A stretch of 64,000 nt of DNA, taken from contig NZ_FNWC01000007.1 of NCBI RefSeq assembly GCF_900104635.1, positions 2,517,421-2,581,420 on the forward strand. Direction: 5' to 3'. How positions within the stretch are numbered: position 1 is the stretch's first letter; each line of letters starts with the position of its first letter. The position numbers and the translations under genes are program-made. Source of the DNA: Coprococcus phoceensis (lineage in GTDB: Bacteria; Bacillota; Clostridia; Lachnospirales; Lachnospiraceae). Of the stretch, positions 1-9,828 are shown piece after piece. The notes under the pieces are model-generated. The model made no database searches and had not been told where the DNA came from. It saw nothing but the letters and a program-made list of their open reading frames with translations.

Positions 1-1
1 T

Positions 2-1450
2 CAGGAAAGCCATGATGCACTGCTTGCTAAGATCAATGCGGAAATTGCCAGACTCCCGGAAGGAGATACTGCCTCTATCAGCGATCCTTACGCTTCCAGT
101 ATCATCGTAAATGCGAACCAGCTCATCGCACAGTTTTGTGCCAGCCAGGATGACTATAAAAATATAAATATCAGCAAACTCAAAAGCCTGATCCGGGAAA
201 ACGAGGACGGGCTTTTTTCTTATGACGTTACTTCAGAAACGGCCACGGTGGAAGTTCCGGCGGAAGAGGAAAATGCACCACCCAGAAAGGTTACTTTTAC
301 CCGCCATACCTACACGGTCAGCTATGCCGGAGATGCCTACTTTGCAGATCACGTCTTTCATCTGACCGATAAGCAGAAAAAAACGGCAGACAGTTATGTG
401 GAAAACCTGACCATGTTCTTTGGCGGCTCCGCTTCCGGTCTTGCCATGGCGGTAGGTGTCAGCGATGAGGTGCTGGCTTACCGGGCTACCATCCAGCAGG
501 TCGCACAGAAATACGGCATGGAAGCTTATGTGGAACTCCTCATGGCAGTCATGATGCAGGAAAGCGGCGGGCGTGGAAGCGATCCCATGCAGGCGGCAGA
601 AGGCGGCTTTAATAAGAAATACCCCCATGTCCCCAACGGCATCACCGATCCTGCTTATTCCATCGAATGTGGGATTCAGGAATTAAAGTATGCACTGGAT
701 AAAGCAGGATGTACCGGACCTACCGACCTGGACCGCATCAAGCTGGCGCTTCAGGGTTACAATTACGGCTCCGGCTATATCGACTGGGCAATGGAACGTG
801 ACGGCGGTTATACCAAAGAAAACGCCATTGCTTATTCGGATATGATGTGTGCCCGTCCGAACTGGCATTATGACCGGTATGGGGACAAGGAATATGTGGA
901 GCATGTTCTCCGGTATTATCAGATTACCAATACCGGCGGAAGCTATCCGGCAAACGGAATGCAGATTCCGCACTATCTCCAGACCGATTACGGGAACATT
1001 CCTTATGGCGGCGGCTCCATCGCATCTTCCGGCTGCGGGCCTACCAGCTTTGCCATGATCGCCAGCTACCTGACCGGGAATACCATTACCCCTCCGGATG
1101 CGGTGGCATGGTGCGGGAATTCCTATTACAAGCCGGGAGTTGGAACCTACTGGAGCTACTTTCAGGCTGCAGCCAGTCATTTCGGCTGTGGCAGCGTCAC
1201 ACAGACCAGCAATGCCAATACGGTACTTCAGGCACTCTCCGAAGGCTGTCCGGTCATCTCCTCTCAGCGGGCAGGACTTTTCACCAGCGGCGGACACTTC
1301 ATCGTACTCCGAGGTGTTACGGCAAACGGCAAGGTACTGGTCAATGATCCCAATGACAGTGACGCAAAGAACTATATTAACCGTGAATTTGATATAATGT
1401 CGGAAATCCATGCTACGGCAAATGCCTACTGGATCTTCGACAAAAAATAA
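2..1450 (+). CDS. Conjugation cell-wall hydrolase, lysozyme-like plus C39-type peptidase (5' partial)
   Basis: The frame is open from the first bases of the window, so the start is missing. After an extracellular-type stretch, a lysozyme-like domain of the VirB1/CwlT type is visible (about nt 500-900), with the catalytic-type glutamate in MMQESGG and the later LALQGYNYGSGYIDWA segment. A C39/papain-like peptidase follows, with cysteine in SSGCGPTSFAM, histidine in GGHFIVLRG and an acidic residue in VNDPND. Such bifunctional enzymes open peptidoglycan for the mating channel in Gram-positive ICEs. It is followed 10 bp later by a membrane protein and then VirB4, as expected for a transfer operon. 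Function is inferred from domains and context. Confidence 0.85.
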   Translation, partial: QESHDALLAKINAEIARLPEGDTASISDPYASSIIVNANQLIAQFCASQDDYKNINISKLKSLIRENEDGLFSYDVTSETATVEVPAEEENAPPRKVTFTRHTYTVSYAGDAYFADHVFHLTDKQKKTADSYVENLTMFFGGSASGLAMAVGVSDEVLAYRATIQQVAQKYGMEAYVELLMAVMMQESGGRGSDPMQAAEGGFNKKYPHVPNGITDPAYSIECGIQELKYALDKAGCTGPTDLDRIKLALQGYNYGSGYIDWAMERDGGYTKENAIAYSDMMCARPNWHYDRYGDKEYVEHVLRYYQITNTGGSYPANGMQIPHYLQTDYGNIPYGGGSIASSGCGPTSFAMIASYLTGNTITPPDAVAWCGNSYYKPGVGTYWSYFQAAASHFGCGSVTQTSNANTVLQALSEGCPVISSQRAGLFTSGGHFIVLRGVTANGKVLVNDPNDSDAKNYINREFDIMSEIHATANAYWIFDKK

Positions 1451-1460
1451 AGGAGCCATT

Positions 1461-2081
1461 ATGAACAGAACAAAAGTGATTCTTTCCATTTTTCTGATGC
1501 TGTTTCTGCTGCTTGCCGGACTGGTTCTCCCCAGTTTCTGGAAAAGCCAGAAAAAAGAAGCTTCCGGAAACAAAGGCAGGGAACCGGCAAAGGAAACAAC
1601 AGAAACAAATTCTGATACCCCCATGCCGGAATATCTGGATTTTGATGCTTTAAAAGCATTTTTCTCCGACAGCCAGATTGCTTCTCTCAAAGGGCAGTTT
1701 CCTGTCTACCTAAAAGAGTATGTCAAAAAAGAACAGACAAGCATCACCTTCCTGCCGGAAAAAACCAGCTACCCTACCGAAACAACCGTCTGCCTGATGT
1801 TTTCACTTTCCGATCAGGATACGCTTCCGGTTACCTATCACACCCCGACGGGTGTGTTTTTATTTGGAGAAGACGGGGTACAGGTCTCTGCAGATACGAC
1901 TGTTTACGAAAAGCAAACCGATGATTCCCTGCCGTCCCTGACTTCGCAGGACATTGAACACCTGCAGGAAGGCGGGTATCCGGATACTTCTGACAGCCCG
2001 GAAGCTCCGGACACAGAATCCGGCAGTGCCTCTGTGCCTTCCGAAGATGCGAAAGATACGAAAAAGGAGGTGCAGCCATGA
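1461..2081 (+). CDS. Membrane-anchored conjugation-operon protein, unknown family
   Basis: A 206-aa protein. The ATG at 1461 is preceded by AAGGAG. Residues about 5-25 form one hydrophobic segment (LSIFLMLFLLLAGLVL), followed by a charged, low-complexity stretch and an extracytoplasmic domain of about 110 residues. The C-terminus is acidic, rich in Ser/Pro/Asp. The stop overlaps the virB4 start (ATGA), so the two genes are translationally coupled. It lies between the wall hydrolase and VirB4 and is probably an accessory subunit of the mating channel. I do not recognise the family. Confidence 0.75.
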   Translation: MNRTKVILSIFLMLFLLLAGLVLPSFWKSQKKEASGNKGREPAKETTETNSDTPMPEYLDFDALKAFFSDSQIASLKGQFPVYLKEYVKKEQTSITFLPEKTSYPTETTVCLMFSLSDQDTLPVTYHTPTGVFLFGEDGVQVSADTTVYEKQTDDSLPSLTSQDIEHLQEGGYPDTSDSPEAPDTESGSASVPSEDAKDTKKEVQP

Positions 2082-5000
2082 CACAGCCAGAAGAAACACC
2101 GGTTTCCTTTATCCCTTCCAACTTCATTGAGAAAGGCAAGATCCTAAACGGAACTTTTGACATCCGCAATGCCATAGAAAGCATTGTTCTTTCCCTGGCA
2201 ATCGGTATCCCTGTTTTCCACCTGCCGCTGTCCCTGACTGCCCGCATCATCATTCTCTGCATGACCGCACTTCCAGCGGCAATGGTAGCCCTGATTGGAA
2301 TCGGCGGGGAGAGCATCACTGCCTTTTTGATGAATGCCCTGCGTTTTGTAGTGAACCGCAGGGTAATCTGGAGGTCCGACAGTCTTCCGGAAGGAAAGCC
2401 ACGCAGGAAACCACGTTTCAAAGAGCCAAAGACAAAGGAACACCGGAAAGCAGAAAAAATGGCAGAGCCTTCCAAAGTAATGGCATCGGCTCCCCCACAG
2501 TCTGAACCGGACGCACCAGCTCCGCCAAAAAGTAAAAAAAAAGAACACCGGCAGTTTGATACCTCCACCAAGCGGGGCATCAAAAAACAGGCAAAGGAAG
2601 ATATCCGTTATCTGAAGTGGGAGCAGAAAGAAGCCAGCCGACAGAAAAAAGAGGCGGCGAAACAGATAAAAATACAGAAAAAAACGGAAGCCCGGAGACG
2701 AAAGGAGGAAGAAAAACGGGCAGTTTCCGAAAAGCGGGCTGCAAAAAAAGAGCAGAAAAAAAAGGTGGTTTCCAAGGAGGACACCTCATCTGCCACGTCA
2801 AAACCCGTTTCCCGGAAAAAGCGAAAGAAAGACCAGACCTTGGAGGATTATCTTCCGGTGGAAAAAATCGCAAACGGAATCGTCTATACCACAGACGGAC
2901 GGTACGTGAAGATCCTGGAGATTGAACCAATCAACTTTCTGCTTCGAAGTGCCAGGGAACAGCAGGGCATTATCTACAGCTTTATCAGTTACTTAAAGAT
3001 CAGCCCTGTCAAACTCCAGATCAAGATGATCTCCAAAAAAGCAGACATCAATAAGCATCTGGAGCAGTCCCAGCTGGAGCTGGAGCGGGAAACCGATCCC
3101 CACTGTCAGGAACTGCAGCGTGACTACATCCAGTTTGTCCAGAACTTAAGTTCCAGAGAAGCAGTATCCAGACGGTTCTTTCTGATCTTTGAATATGAAC
3201 CATTCAACGCAAACCGAAAGGAAGAGGAACGGGAAATCCTTGCTGCTCTTGAGACAGCCTCCCAGACCGCCAAAACCTTTCTATACCAGTGCGGGAATGA
3301 AGTGGTCTCCCATGACAATGAGGATGAATTTACTACGGATGTTCTCTACACCCTTTTAAACCGTACCCTTTGTACGGAGGTTCCGCTTTCGAACCGGATC
3401 AGCACTGTACTGTCCGCCTATACAAAGGAAAATCGCATGGAGGAACTGGATCACATCCGGATCAACGAGTTTCTCGCACCGGAAAGTGTGGATTTCAAGC
3501 ACTCCCATTATGTGCAGATCAATGGGCTTTACCATTCCTACCTGCTTGTGCCGTCTGACGGCTACAAAAACCGGGTAACTCCCGGATGGCTGTCACTCCT
3601 TGTCAATGCCGGGGAAGGGATTGATATTGATTTCTTTCTCCAGAAACAGCCAAAGGACAAGATTCAGCAGCGTCTCGGTCAGCAGATCCGTATCAACCGT
3701 TCCAAATTAAAGGATGCGTCCGATACCAACACTGATTATGACGATCTGGATTCTGCCATCCGCTCCGGATATTTTCTGAAGCAGGGACTTGCCAACAACG
3801 AAGATTTCTATTACATGAATCTTCTCATCACCATTACTGCTTCCACGTTGGAAGAACTGCAGTGGCGGATTCAGGAAATGAAAAAGCTCCTGATCTCGCA
3901 GGATATGAACTTACACTCCTGCTACTTTTTACAGGAGCAGGGATTTTTATCCTCTCTGCCGCTGGCAAATCTGGACAAGAAGCTTTTTAAGCTGTCCAAG
4001 CGGAACGTACTGACTTCCGGGGCGGCAAGCTGCTATCCCTTCGTCAGCTACAGTATCTGCGATGATAACGGAATCCTCTTTGGGGTAAACAAGCATAACA
4101 ATTCCCTGGTCATTGCGGATATCTTTGATTCCAGGCAGTACAAGAACAGCAACATCTGTATCTTAGGCTGTTCGGGAGCAGGAAAGACCTTCACCATGCA
4201 GACCATGGCACTAAGGATGCGAAGAAAAGGCATCCAGGTGTTCATCATCGCTCCGCTAAAGGGACACGAATTTTACCGGGCTGCAAGGAATGTCGGCGGA
4301 GAATTTATCCAGATCTCTCCTGCCAGTAAGAACTGTATCAACATCATGGAAATCCGGAAGGTAGACAATTCTGTAAATGAACTGCTGGACGGACCGACAC
4401 TGGATGCCTCCGCACTGGCAGGCAAGATCCAAAGGCTTCACATCTTCTTCAGTCTGCTGATCCCGGATATGTCCCATGAGGAGAAGCAGCTTCTGGATGA
4501 AGCCCTAATCAAAACCTATGCCAGAAAAGGGATTACACATAAAAATGAATCCCTGACAGATCCGCAGCATCCGGAGCAGTACAAAAAGATGCCCATTCTG
4601 GAGGATGTCTACAATGTCCTGCTGGAAAGCGAGGATACCAAACGTCTGGCTCATATCCTGAACCGCCTGGTTCACGGTTCTGCTTCTTCCTTTAACCAGC
4701 AGACCAATGTGGACCTGACCAATAAATATACGGTACTGGATATCTCCGAACTGACCGGTTCCAGCGATCTTTTAACGGTCGGCATGTTCGTTGCCCTGGA
4801 TTATGTCTGGGATAAAGCGAAGGAAAACCGTACCGAAGAGAAAGCCATCTTTGTCGATGAGGTCTGGCAGCTCATCGGTGCATCCAGCAACCGGCTTGCA
4901 GCGGAATTCGTACTGGAGATTGCCAAGATCATCCGTGCTTACTCCGGAGCCGGCATCTTTGCCACACAGGATTTAAACGACTTCTTTGCTCTGGATGACG

Positions 5001-5275
5001 GGAAGTACGGCAAGGGTATCATCAATAACTGCAAGACCAAGATTATCCTGAACATGGAGGATGAAGAGGCACAGCGGGTGAAGACTATCCTGCATCTATC
5101 GGAAACAGAAGTAATGAACATCACCCATTTCCAGCGGGGCAACGGTCTGATCTCAACCAACAACAATAACATCACTGTGGAATTTAAGGCTTCCAATCTG
5201 GAAAAGGAGCTGATTACCACAGATCGGCAGGAGCTTCTGGAAATCCTTGCGAAACAGAAGAAACAGGCTGTGTAA
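2078..5275 (+). CDS. PrgI-like/VirB4 fusion, type IV secretion ATPase
   Basis: A 1065-aa protein, longer than a usual VirB4 (about 600-850 aa). Residues about 25-80 hold two hydrophobic helices typical of the small PrgI/VirB3 membrane subunit. A very basic, Lys/Glu-rich, coiled-coil-like linker follows (about 105-255), then a VirB4/TraC ATPase. Walker A is GCSGAGKT near residues 696-703, and Walker B is KAIFVDEVW near 920. It powers DNA or protein transport through the mating channel at the inner face of the membrane. AAAAAGGAGGTG precedes the ATG, which overlaps the upstream stop. The fusion of the membrane subunit to the ATPase is read directly from one uninterrupted frame. Confidence 0.93.
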   Translation: MTQPEETPVSFIPSNFIEKGKILNGTFDIRNAIESIVLSLAIGIPVFHLPLSLTARIIILCMTALPAAMVALIGIGGESITAFLMNALRFVVNRRVIWRSDSLPEGKPRRKPRFKEPKTKEHRKAEKMAEPSKVMASAPPQSEPDAPAPPKSKKKEHRQFDTSTKRGIKKQAKEDIRYLKWEQKEASRQKKEAAKQIKIQKKTEARRRKEEEKRAVSEKRAAKKEQKKKVVSKEDTSSATSKPVSRKKRKKDQTLEDYLPVEKIANGIVYTTDGRYVKILEIEPINFLLRSAREQQGIIYSFISYLKISPVKLQIKMISKKADINKHLEQSQLELERETDPHCQELQRDYIQFVQNLSSREAVSRRFFLIFEYEPFNANRKEEEREILAALETASQTAKTFLYQCGNEVVSHDNEDEFTTDVLYTLLNRTLCTEVPLSNRISTVLSAYTKENRMEELDHIRINEFLAPESVDFKHSHYVQINGLYHSYLLVPSDGYKNRVTPGWLSLLVNAGEGIDIDFFLQKQPKDKIQQRLGQQIRINRSKLKDASDTNTDYDDLDSAIRSGYFLKQGLANNEDFYYMNLLITITASTLEELQWRIQEMKKLLISQDMNLHSCYFLQEQGFLSSLPLANLDKKLFKLSKRNVLTSGAASCYPFVSYSICDDNGILFGVNKHNNSLVIADIFDSRQYKNSNICILGCSGAGKTFTMQTMALRMRRKGIQVFIIAPLKGHEFYRAARNVGGEFIQISPASKNCINIMEIRKVDNSVNELLDGPTLDASALAGKIQRLHIFFSLLIPDMSHEEKQLLDEALIKTYARKGITHKNESLTDPQHPEQYKKMPILEDVYNVLLESEDTKRLAHILNRLVHGSASSFNQQTNVDLTNKYTVLDISELTGSSDLLTVGMFVALDYVWDKAKENRTEEKAIFVDEVWQLIGASSNRLAAEFVLEIAKIIRAYSGAGIFATQDLNDFFALDDGKYGKGIINNCKTKIILNMEDEEAQRVKTILHLSETEVMNITHFQRGNGLISTNNNNITVEFKASNLEKELITTDRQELLEILAKQKKQAV

Positions 5276-5278
5276 CTT

Positions 5279-5305
5279 TTGGCAGCACTGACGCTGCCCT
5301 TTTCA
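5279..5305 (+). terminator. Intrinsic terminator after virB4
   Basis: GGCAGC (5281-5286) pairs with GCTGCC (5293-5298) and is followed by CTTTTC. It starts 5 bases after the virB4 stop and would partly separate the adhesin gene from the transfer operon. Confidence 0.65.
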
Positions 5306-5331
5306 TTTGAACTTCAAGAAGGAGGAGACTT

Positions 5332-8300
5332 ATGTTACAGACATACAAATCCTATACCAGACGGACGCTGGCTATGCTGCTGGCAGTCCTTGTCGCAGTC
5401 GGCGCATTGTTTTCCGGCAGTTTTCCGGTTCATGCAGCCGACGGCACCATCAGCTATAAGGCAGGTGCCAATATCCCTTACGGCAGCTATTTTACCTCCC
5501 GCATGAGCTTTGACGGGAGCAATACTGCCTACTGCGTGGAACCACTGAAGAAAACACCTTCCTCTGGTTCCTATTCCTATGACCTTTTAAGCCAGAACTC
5601 CCCGCTCAGAAAAGCGCTCTACTACTTAAACGGCGGTTACGGCTACGATAAAGTCGTCAAGGATAAATATTTCAGTGGCTGGAGTGATGATAACAGCTAT
5701 GTCATCGGACATCTGGTTGTCGCTTACATCTATGCCGGTAATTCCGCTGACACCGGAGCTTTCCATGGCGCCCCGCAGTCCTATATTGATAAAGCACTGG
5801 AAGTAGCCAGTGCCATTCAGGGACTTCCGAACCCGCCGGAAGGCTTCCGGGCATTCATCGTTCCGGGACAGGGCAGCCAGACCATTGCCGGAAGCTGGTA
5901 TCAGGTTCCAAACGGCTGGATCGAACTGAAAAAATCTTCTGCCAACGGAAGCGTATCGGACGGGAATCCGAATTACAGCTTAAAGGGTGCTGTGTATGGG
6001 ATCTATCAGGGTGAGAAGCTCATCCAGAAACTGACCACTGATGAAAACGGGTATGCCAGATCCGGCGAACTGGAGGAAGGCGATTATACCATAAAAGAGC
6101 TCTCTGCTTCCAAAGGCTACATTGTAGACACCAAAGCTCACAAAGTCACCGTAAAAGCAGAACAGACTTCTGCTGCAAACGTAACAGATATTCCGCAGAA
6201 TAATCCCATGAATCTGGTGCTTGAAAAGCTGGATGCCGAAACAAAGAAAGCCTCCCCACAGGGAGCAGCTTCCCTTGCAAACGCAGAATTTACAGTCAAG
6301 TTCTATACCGAGCAGTCTGACAGTGATCCTGCGGAAGCTGGAAAGAAACCGGCACGTACCTGGGTATTAAAAACAGATGTTTCCGGAAAGATGCATTTTA
6401 CCAAAGATTCCTTTGTAAGCGGCGATGCCTTTTACTATACCAGTGATGGCAAGACCGTCTGTCTTCCGCTCGGTACCATAACGGTACAGGAAAGCAAAGC
6501 CCCTGCCGGATACCAGCTCAATCCAACTGTCTTCGTACAGAAAATTACAGGTGACGGTAAGCAGGAAATGGTTTCGGTATACCAGTCTTCTACCATAGAA
6601 GAATCTGTCATCCGTGGCGGAGTGAAGATCCAGAAACGTGACAGCGAGACCGGAGAAGCAAAACCGCAGGGTTCTGCCACTTTGGAAGGTACTGTCTTTG
6701 CGATCACTACGTTAAATGAAAATCCGGTATTAGTAGACGGAACATCCTACACGAAAGATCAGGTTGTCCTTACACTTACTGCCGATAAATCCGGTTCTGC
6801 TGCAACTGCAAAAGATGCTCTCCCATTCGGACATTACCGTGTGGATGAAACAACTGCACCTTCCGGTTATCTGAACAGCGGAAAGATCTCTGTAGAATTT
6901 GACATCACAGAACAGGGAAAAATCGTGGAACTGACTGCAAAAGACAATTCCATCTCCAATCAGGTCATCCGCGGGGATCTGGAATTTGTCAAGATTGCTG
7001 ACGGCAGCCAGAACCGTCTGGCAAATGTGCCATTTAAGATCACTTCCAAAACAACAGGCGAAAGCCATGTGATTGTGACAGATGCCAACGGTTATGCCAG
7101 CACTTCCTCCAAATGGAACAAACATACCGCAAATACCAACCGGGGTGAGTCTTCGGAAGACGGCATCTGGTTCGGCACCTCCAAACCGGATGATTCCAAA
7201 GGCGCTCTCATTTACGATACTTACACTCTGGCGGAACAGCGTTGTGATTCCAACAAAGGCATGGATCTTTTAACCTTTGAAGTCAAGGTTTATAAGGATT
7301 CTGTTCTGATACAGGTTGGAACTCTGACCGATGATGCCATTGAGATCGGCACGACTGCTCTGGATGCCGAGACCGGTACACACATGAGCCAGCCGGCAAA
7401 AGAAGTGACCATTGAAGACGTTGTGGAATACGAAGGACTGAAAAAGGGCCAGAAATACAAACTGACTGGAACCTTAATGGATAAAAAAACCGGGGAACCA
7501 ATCCTTGTGGATGAAAAACCGGTGATTTCTGAAACTGAATTTACTGCAAAGAAATCCTCCGGCTCCGTCAAAGTAACCTTTACCTTTGATGCAACTTCCT
7601 TAAAGGGAAAAACAACCGTTGTCTTCGAGGAATTATATCAGGATGAGATGCAGCTTGCAGTCCATACCGACATCAACGATGAAGACCAGACCATCTATTT
7701 CCCGGAAATCAAGACTACTGCGAAAGATGCGGACACGAACTCCAATATTTCCTGTGCAAAGGAAGAAATCACGCTGGTGGATACGGTTTCCTTTAAGGGG
7801 CTGGTTCCTAACCAGAAATATGAAGTGACTGGAACTCTGATAGATAAAGAAACAAAGAAACCAGTCGAAGCAGACGGAAAACCGGTGACAGCAAAAGCAT
7901 CCTTCAAGCCAAAAGAATCCGCTGGTACGGTAGATGTTACCTTTACCTTTGATGCCAGCTCCTTAAAAGGGAAAACAGTAGTTGTCTTTGAATCCCTGGC
8001 TTACAAAGACAAGGAAGTTGCCGTACACACAGACATTGCGGATGAAGGACAGACTATTTACTTCCCGGAAATCAAAACCACTGCAACAGATGCTGCTTCC
8101 GGCACACACTATGCAAAACCGGAAAAAGAACTGACGCTTACAGACCTTGTGGAATACAAAAACCTGATCCCAGGCAAAGAGTACAAGCTGACAGGAACAC
8201 TCATGGATGCGGAAACCGAAAAACCTTTCGATGTGGATGGCAAAGCTGTGACTGCAGAAACAAGTTTCACTCCGGAAGAAGCTAACGGCAGCGTAGAGCT

Positions 8301-8964
8301 TTCCTTTACCTTTGATGCCTCTGCACTTTCCGGAAAAACGCTCGTGGCATTTGAAACAATGACTTTTGAAGATCACGAAGTAGCGGTACATGCGGACATC
8401 AAAGATGCCAACCAGACCATCTACTTCCCGGAAATCAAAACCACAGCCAAAGACGGCAGTGACGGGGATCAGGATGTCTCTGCTTCCAAGGAAGCGACTA
8501 TCGTAGATACGGTCACTTATCATGGTCTGATGCCTGGATCTGAGTACAAAGTCATCGGAACCCTGATGAATAAGGAAACCGGAGAGGCTTTGTTAAAAGA
8601 CGGAAAACCAGTTACCGCTCAGGCAGAATTTAAAGCAGAAAAAGCTGGCGGCTCTGTGGAAGTTACCTTTACCTTCGACGCTTCTGCTCTTGCCGGACAG
8701 GATGTGGTTGTCTTTGAAAAGCTCTACTATACAGACGGAAAAACCGAGCATGAGATTGCTTCCCATGAGGATCTGAAGGATGAAGGTCAGACCGTACACA
8801 TGACGGAGCTTCCGAAAGAACCGGAGACGCCTCCGGTAGCTCCGCCTGTAAAGACCGGCGATGAGACGCCGCTTCTCCTGTATGCCGGAATCGCCATAGC
8901 TGCACTTGCAGGTGCAAGTGTCCTGGGCATCGTTTACTTCAAACGCAAAAAGAAACATCAGTAA
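5332..8964 (+). CDS. VaFE-repeat surface-anchored SpaA/Cna-B adhesin
   Basis: A 1210-aa secreted protein. Residues 1-36 are a signal peptide (positive start, hydrophobic core, VHAADG end). The N-terminal domain has AYCVEP, reminiscent of thioester adhesin domains, but I see no clear partner TQxA glutamine. Four SpaA/Cna-B-like modules (about 210-665) carry SKGY/APAGY/APSGY-type ends. Four 121-residue repeats follow (671-about 1158), each with a VxFE motif and a terminal QT(I/V)xxxE strand, as in VaFE/T-Q ester-bond domains. The C-terminus is PPVKTGDE, a hydrophobic helix and KRKKKHQ, a non-canonical sortase signal. It probably forms a donor-surface stalk or adhesin for mating-pair contact. 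The start follows AAGGAGGAG. Confidence 0.9.
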   Translation: MLQTYKSYTRRTLAMLLAVLVAVGALFSGSFPVHAADGTISYKAGANIPYGSYFTSRMSFDGSNTAYCVEPLKKTPSSGSYSYDLLSQNSPLRKALYYLNGGYGYDKVVKDKYFSGWSDDNSYVIGHLVVAYIYAGNSADTGAFHGAPQSYIDKALEVASAIQGLPNPPEGFRAFIVPGQGSQTIAGSWYQVPNGWIELKKSSANGSVSDGNPNYSLKGAVYGIYQGEKLIQKLTTDENGYARSGELEEGDYTIKELSASKGYIVDTKAHKVTVKAEQTSAANVTDIPQNNPMNLVLEKLDAETKKASPQGAASLANAEFTVKFYTEQSDSDPAEAGKKPARTWVLKTDVSGKMHFTKDSFVSGDAFYYTSDGKTVCLPLGTITVQESKAPAGYQLNPTVFVQKITGDGKQEMVSVYQSSTIEESVIRGGVKIQKRDSETGEAKPQGSATLEGTVFAITTLNENPVLVDGTSYTKDQVVLTLTADKSGSAATAKDALPFGHYRVDETTAPSGYLNSGKISVEFDITEQGKIVELTAKDNSISNQVIRGDLEFVKIADGSQNRLANVPFKITSKTTGESHVIVTDANGYASTSSKWNKHTANTNRGESSEDGIWFGTSKPDDSKGALIYDTYTLAEQRCDSNKGMDLLTFEVKVYKDSVLIQVGTLTDDAIEIGTTALDAETGTHMSQPAKEVTIEDVVEYEGLKKGQKYKLTGTLMDKKTGEPILVDEKPVISETEFTAKKSSGSVKVTFTFDATSLKGKTTVVFEELYQDEMQLAVHTDINDEDQTIYFPEIKTTAKDADTNSNISCAKEEITLVDTVSFKGLVPNQKYEVTGTLIDKETKKPVEADGKPVTAKASFKPKESAGTVDVTFTFDASSLKGKTVVVFESLAYKDKEVAVHTDIADEGQTIYFPEIKTTATDAASGTHYAKPEKELTLTDLVEYKNLIPGKEYKLTGTLMDAETEKPFDVDGKAVTAETSFTPEEANGSVELSFTFDASALSGKTLVAFETMTFEDHEVAVHADIKDANQTIYFPEIKTTAKDGSDGDQDVSASKEATIVDTVTYHGLMPGSEYKVIGTLMNKETGEALLKDGKPVTAQAEFKAEKAGGSVEVTFTFDASALAGQDVVVFEKLYYTDGKTEHEIASHEDLKDEGQTVHMTELPKEPETPPVAPPVKTGDETPLLLYAGIAIAALAGASVLGIVYFKRKKKHQ
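7342..8806 (+). repeat. Four tandem 121-residue VaFE/T-Q ester-bond repeats
   Basis: Repeat starts are at 7342, 7705, 8068 and 8431, spaced exactly 363 bp. Each begins E-I-(G/K)-T-T-A, contains the KLTGTL-type strand and a VVFE/VAFE core, and ends DxxQTIYFP (the last has QTVHMT). Spacing is conserved while DNA similarity is only moderate, so the copies are old or under selection at protein level. Confidence 0.85.
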
Positions 8965-8982
8965 CTCATAACGAAGACTCCT

Positions 8983-9016
8983 GCAGGCAGCTCCCACATG
9001 GAACTGCCTGCTTCTT
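8983..9016 (+). terminator. Terminator-like hairpin after the adhesin gene
   Basis: GCAGGCAG (8983-8990) pairs with CTGCCTGC (9004-9011) and is followed by TTCTTT. It lies 18 bp after the adhesin stop. The T-run is short, so termination may be partial. Confidence 0.6.
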
Positions 9017-9031
9017 TAGTAGGTGATGAAT

Positions 9032-9394
9032 ATGAAACACCCCCACTGCAAGACAGATGCCAAGCACATCCGTCATTTTCTGAACCTCTGTGAAGGGAAC
9101 TGGCACTCCTGTATCTACGTCTGGTGCCGCACTTGTAACGCACAGGAAAGCTGTGAGAACTCTGGCTTTTTATTCCATCCGGATGAAACGGGAAGCCCCT
9201 GCATCCTCCCTCTTTCAGATGCAGCGCTTTTGTTTCCCCGGATACCGGAGCCAACCGAATGTACCGGAAGCATGAGCATTGCTGCTTTTACAGAGCTTTA
9301 TCTGCCCTATCTGGCCGCTCAGAAGCTGCCTTTAAAGCCATGTCCCATTCCGGCACTGCTCCGGCTTCAGGAGAACCAGCAATATGACTGGTAA
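9032..9394 (+). CDS. Small Cys/His-rich hypothetical protein
   Basis: A 120-aa protein with several Cys and His residues in its first half (HPHC, LNLC, CIYVWCRTC, QESC), which could bind metal. The ATG at 9032 fits the AGGTGAT ribosome site at 9021; in-frame GTG 9023 and ATG 9026 are alternatives. No family recognised. It belongs to the plus-strand series of small genes after the adhesin. Confidence 0.6.
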   Translation: MKHPHCKTDAKHIRHFLNLCEGNWHSCIYVWCRTCNAQESCENSGFLFHPDETGSPCILPLSDAALLFPRIPEPTECTGSMSIAAFTELYLPYLAAQKLPLKPCPIPALLRLQENQQYDW

Positions 9395-9456
9395 CAAAAA
9401 GTTGCACTTTCAGGCTCTTATACGTACAGGATATGTAAAGAAAGGAGGCACTGCCT

Positions 9457-9732
9457 ATGTTAAACGTAATTTCAATCATCCAATGTATCGATCAGGTCTT
9501 TACGAACCTGATATTTATTCCCATGATTTTTGTCCTGTATGTGAAATTCCGTCCGAAAAAGCCATGGACCAGAAGGCGCAGGAACACTTACCTGCTCTGT
9601 CTGGTACTGATCAGCTTATTCCTGCTACGGATTTTCTGTGAGAAGTTCATCTTTACACCGGTTAATTATCCACGTTTCACAGACAGCGGCTTATTCCCGC
9701 TCATCCGAGCAATTTTCTATCCCGGCATCTGA
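9457..9732 (+). CDS. Small membrane protein, unknown
   Basis: A 91-aa protein with a very strong ribosome site (AAAGGAGG at about 9441). Two hydrophobic segments (about residues 16-30 and 44-62) flank the basic loop KFRPKKPWTRRRRN, giving a likely cytoplasmic loop. No family recognised. It may be an accessory membrane protein of the transfer region. Confidence 0.6.
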   Translation: MLNVISIIQCIDQVFTNLIFIPMIFVLYVKFRPKKPWTRRRRNTYLLCLVLISLFLLRIFCEKFIFTPVNYPRFTDSGLFPLIRAIFYPGI

Positions 9733-9828
9733 AAAATGGGGATTCGTGCCATTTAGTCCGAATCTGGGATCAGTATCCGCTTGCGTCCTATGGGAATTCA
9801 TCACCTGCTTACTTACAATATAAGTATA

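Noticed and set aside
9384..9641. An 85-codon plus-strand ORF overlapping the small membrane protein
   Set aside because: The overlapping frame at 9457 has the strong AAAGGAGG site and coherent membrane helices; this one has neither.
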